Assembly: GCA_038229875.1 (NCBI GenBank)
Contig: JBBROA010000159.1
Span: 1 to 7,778, forward strand
DNA length: 7,778 nt
Origin: JALYUA01 sp038229875
Lineage (GTDB): Bacteria; Acidobacteriota; Thermoanaerobaculia; UBA5066; Gp7-AA6
Direction of reading: 5' to 3'
Position numbers and translations under genes: made by a program. Below the pieces are notes generated by a model. That model was not told where the DNA came from, made no database searches, and saw nothing but the letters and a program-made list of their open reading frames with translations. Positions 6,092-7,778 of the stretch are shown here, one piece after another; position 1 is the first letter of the stretch; every line of letters starts with the position of its first letter.

Positions 6092-6571
6092 CTAGGACGT
6101 CGGGGTCGGCTTCGGCGACCACTTCGCCTTACCGGCCTTCGTCTTGGTCTCGAGCGTGATCAGGAACGAGCGGGCCGACCGCAGGTTCCGATACACGTAG
6201 GAGAAGCGGAGAGTGAACTCGCTCCGATCGCCCTTGTTCAGGTCTCCGACCTTGTTGCCGCCGTCGCCGGCAGCGACGAGATTCCCCTCGCCATCGAAGA
6301 CCGCGATCGCGACGCCCACTTCCTGGTCCATCTGCGAATTGTTGTCGACACGGACGACGGCCTTCGCGCTCGAGACCCGGATCGGCGCGACCGTGTCGCC
6401 GAGATCGAACCGGATCTCCGAGATCGCGACGTCGTTCAACTGCATGTCCACTCTCTGAATGCCCCCGACGGGGGACCAGTCGAACTTCTTGGTGATCAGC
6501 TCGGCGGAAAGAGGCGACGCGAGAACGAGCGTGAGGGCGGCGGCGAGAAAAATGGGAAGACGTTTTGCCAT
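6092..6571 (-). CDS. Small secreted protein of unknown family, predicted beta-sandwich
   Basis: I do not recognise the family. The 159-residue product has a clear signal peptide (K3-R4, hydrophobic 6-18, cleavage likely after PLSA, residues 20-23), giving a mature exported domain of about 136 residues. The mature part alternates short hydrophobic strands with polar turns: VDMQLNDVAISEIRFDLG (41-58), AKAVVRVDNNS (69-79), EVGVAIAVFDGEGNLVAAG (84-102), then KGDRSEFTLRF (113-123) and SFLITLETK (135-143). The strand, charged-turn, DGEGN, then GD...F.L pattern resembles FxLYD-like immunoglobulin-type domains, but this is a visual comparison only. There is no cysteine. The C-terminus is Lys/Pro/Thr-rich (144-159). 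The start is well supported by GGAGG six bases upstream. It lies 61 bases after the amino-acid permease on the same strand, possibly co-transcribed, and converges on the lipocalin gene with 21 bases between stops. Confidence 0.8.
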   Translation of the reverse strand: MAKRLPIFLAAALTLVLASPLSAELITKKFDWSPVGGIQRVDMQLNDVAISEIRFDLGDTVAPIRVSSAKAVVRVDNNSQMDQEVGVAIAVFDGEGNLVAAGDGGNKVGDLNKGDRSEFTLRFSYVYRNLRSARSFLITLETKTKAGKAKWSPKPTPTS

Positions 6572-6577
6572 CTGAGA

Positions 6578-6582
6578 CCTCC
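6578..6582 (-). promoter_or_regulatory. Strong ribosome binding site of the small secreted protein
   Basis: The minus strand reads GGAGG, then tctcag, then the ATG at 6571-6569. This consensus Shine-Dalgarno sequence at ideal spacing fixes the start codon and supports real translation of this unrecognised gene. Confidence 0.7.
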
Positions 6583-6632
6583 GCCTCGCAGGGTAGCGTG
6601 AAAACGGGAATCGGAAGCGAGAAATCGGGCCC

Positions 6633-7778
6633 CTACTTCCCGCGCTCTTCGGGGTGCGTCCTCAGGCGGCTGTGTTTGAAGCCGTAGAAGAAATACACCA
6701 CGATCCCGATCGCGAGCCAGATGCCGAACCGCCACCAGGATTCGCGCGGGAGATACCGCGCCAGAAAGACGCTCGATCCGGCGCCCATCAGCGGCAGCAT
6801 CCATGTACCGCCGGGCACGCGGAATCCGCGCTCGCGGTTGGGTTCGCGGATCCGCAGGATGATGATTCCGACGCAGACGAGGAGGAACGCGAACAGGGTT
6901 CCGATGTTGGTCAGGTTGACCATCTCGTCGAGCGAAGAGAAGAGAGACGCGACCCCGACGAACACGCCGGTAACGATGGTGGCGACGTGCGGCGTCTTGA
7001 ACCGCGGGTGCACCTTCGCGAACCAGGGCGGGAGCAGGCCGTCTCGCGACATCGCGAAGAAAATCCGCGGCTGGCCCATCTGAAAGACGAGCAGCACCGC
7101 GGTGTGCGCCACGACCGACCCGAAGGCCACGACCCCGACCATCCAGTTCGGCATCGCGGCGAACCTCATCGCGAGGGTGAGAGGCTCCGCCTGCTCGGTC
7201 GAGAGCGTTTTCGTGAGCGCCGAATAGGGAATCAGACCCGTGAAAACCGCGGCGATGATCGCGTAGATGACCGTGCACAGGATCAGGGACCCGATGATCC
7301 CGATTGGCATGTCGCGCTTGGGATTGCGGCACTCCTCCGCGACGGTGGAGACGGCGTCGAATCCGATGTAGGCGAAGAAGACGATCGCGGCGCCCGACGC
7401 GATCCCCTGAAAGCCGTTCGGCGCGAACGGGTGCCAGTGCGCGGGCTTGACGTACTTGAAGCAGACGATGACGAAGAAGCCGAGAACGAGCAGCTTGATC
7501 ACGACCATCCAGAAGTTGAAATTCGCCGATTCCTTGATCCCCCAGACGAGGACGATCGTGATGAGCGTGACGATCATCACCGCGAAGATGTTCACGATGA
7601 TCGGAATCCCGAAAATGTGCGGCGCCGCGGCCACTACCGATGGCATCTTCGAAAGGGCCGTCTGGTAGTCGACGGCGAGCCAGGGCGGAATCCGAATTCC
7701 GAAGCCCTCGAGGAATGTGTTGAAGTAATTCGCCCAGGAGATCGCGACCGCGACGTTGCCGATCGCGTACTCGATCAT
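6633..7778 (-). CDS. APC-family amino-acid permease, YfnA/CAT-like (N-terminus beyond right edge)
   Basis: This inner-membrane secondary transporter of the amino acid-polyamine-organocation superfamily is closest in motif pattern to YfnA and cationic amino-acid transporters, which take up amino acids with protons. The visible 381 residues begin within the family's EYA-G...SWANYF segment, so the methionine at the window edge is internal and roughly the first 100 residues (including the GAGIF-type first-helix motif) are missing. Diagnostic segments are FFAYIGFDAVSTVAEE (134-149) followed by NPKRDMPIGII (152-162), QPRIFFAMSRDGLLP (236-250), and the C-terminal FRVPG (319-323) and YFFYGFKHS (362-370). 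About nine hydrophobic helices are seen of the usual 12-14. No break is seen in the visible part. The small secreted-protein gene follows 61 bases downstream with no clear hairpin terminator between them. Exact substrate is not predictable without the N-terminal helix. Confidence 0.9.
   Translation of the reverse strand: MIEYAIGNVAVAISWANYFNTFLEGFGIRIPPWLAVDYQTALSKMPSVVAAAPHIFGIPIIVNIFAVMIVTLITIVLVWGIKESANFNFWMVVIKLLVLGFFVIVCFKYVKPAHWHPFAPNGFQGIASGAAIVFFAYIGFDAVSTVAEECRNPKRDMPIGIIGSLILCTVIYAIIAAVFTGLIPYSALTKTLSTEQAEPLTLAMRFAAMPNWMVGVVAFGSVVAHTAVLLVFQMGQPRIFFAMSRDGLLPPWFAKVHPRFKTPHVATIVTGVFVGVASLFSSLDEMVNLTNIGTLFAFLLVCVGIIILRIREPNRERGFRVPGGTWMLPLMGAGSSVFLARYLPRESWWRFGIWLAIGIVVYFFYGFKHSRLRTHPEERGK

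Noticed and set aside
6087..6114. CGAAGC...GCTTCG arms with a 16-base loop near the convergent stop codons, as a possible terminator.
   Set aside because: The stem is short, the loop long, and only a weak ATGTTT follows on the minus strand. It also overlaps coding sequence.
2233..6310. Octamer GCGATCGC occurs five times (2233, 2562, 4527, 4644, 6303), suggesting a HIP1-like genome motif.
   Set aside because: All five fall in the same codon phase and encode Ala-Ile-Ala, so preferred codons for a common tripeptide explain the enrichment.

Overview
The window comes from a GC-rich bacterium that is probably Gram-negative. In 60-base blocks counted by hand, the ABC and lipocalin genes run at roughly 72-83% GC and the flanking genes at roughly 50-68%. 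The gene content (a polysaccharide-export ABC permease, a membrane O-acyltransferase, a Lol/MacB/YbbA-type ABC ATPase and a secreted AttH/CrtC-like lipocalin) fits a diderm soil or sediment lineage such as Acidobacteriota, Myxococcota or Gemmatimonadota. The phylum cannot be fixed from this sequence.

Layout. (1) Positions 1-1745, minus strand: the N-terminal part of an ABC-2 polysaccharide/O-antigen export permease with a GTG start, cut by the left edge. A 108-base gap separates it from an acyltransferase-3 family membrane protein upstream. Together they look like the edge of a surface-polysaccharide modification and export locus. (2) Positions 1744-6070, plus strand: a tight three-gene operon of ABC ATPase, 854-residue permease with two FtsX-type halves, and secreted lipocalin-fold protein. 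The gaps are 5 bases and then a 4-base ATGA overlap. The genes resemble the AttE / AttF+AttG / AttH set of Agrobacterium, with the two permeases fused in a YbbP-like architecture. Such ATPase/FtsX systems usually act on membrane-embedded lipids or lipoproteins rather than importing solutes, so the likely job is moving a hydrophobic compound out of the inner membrane to or with the periplasmic lipocalin. The substrate is unknown. (3) Positions 6092-7778, minus strand: a small secreted protein of unknown family, and upstream of it an APC-family amino-acid permease whose N-terminus lies beyond the right edge. These two converge on the lipocalin gene with only 21 bases between stop codons.

The most unusual layout detail is that the divergent acyltransferase and ABC ATPase start codons share a single CATG (1743-1746), so there is no intergenic promoter region between them. 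The best candidate for an under-described system is the ATPase-fused permease-lipocalin operon. No RNA genes, insertion sequences, CRISPR arrays or phage genes were seen, and no stretch over 300 bases lacks a gene.
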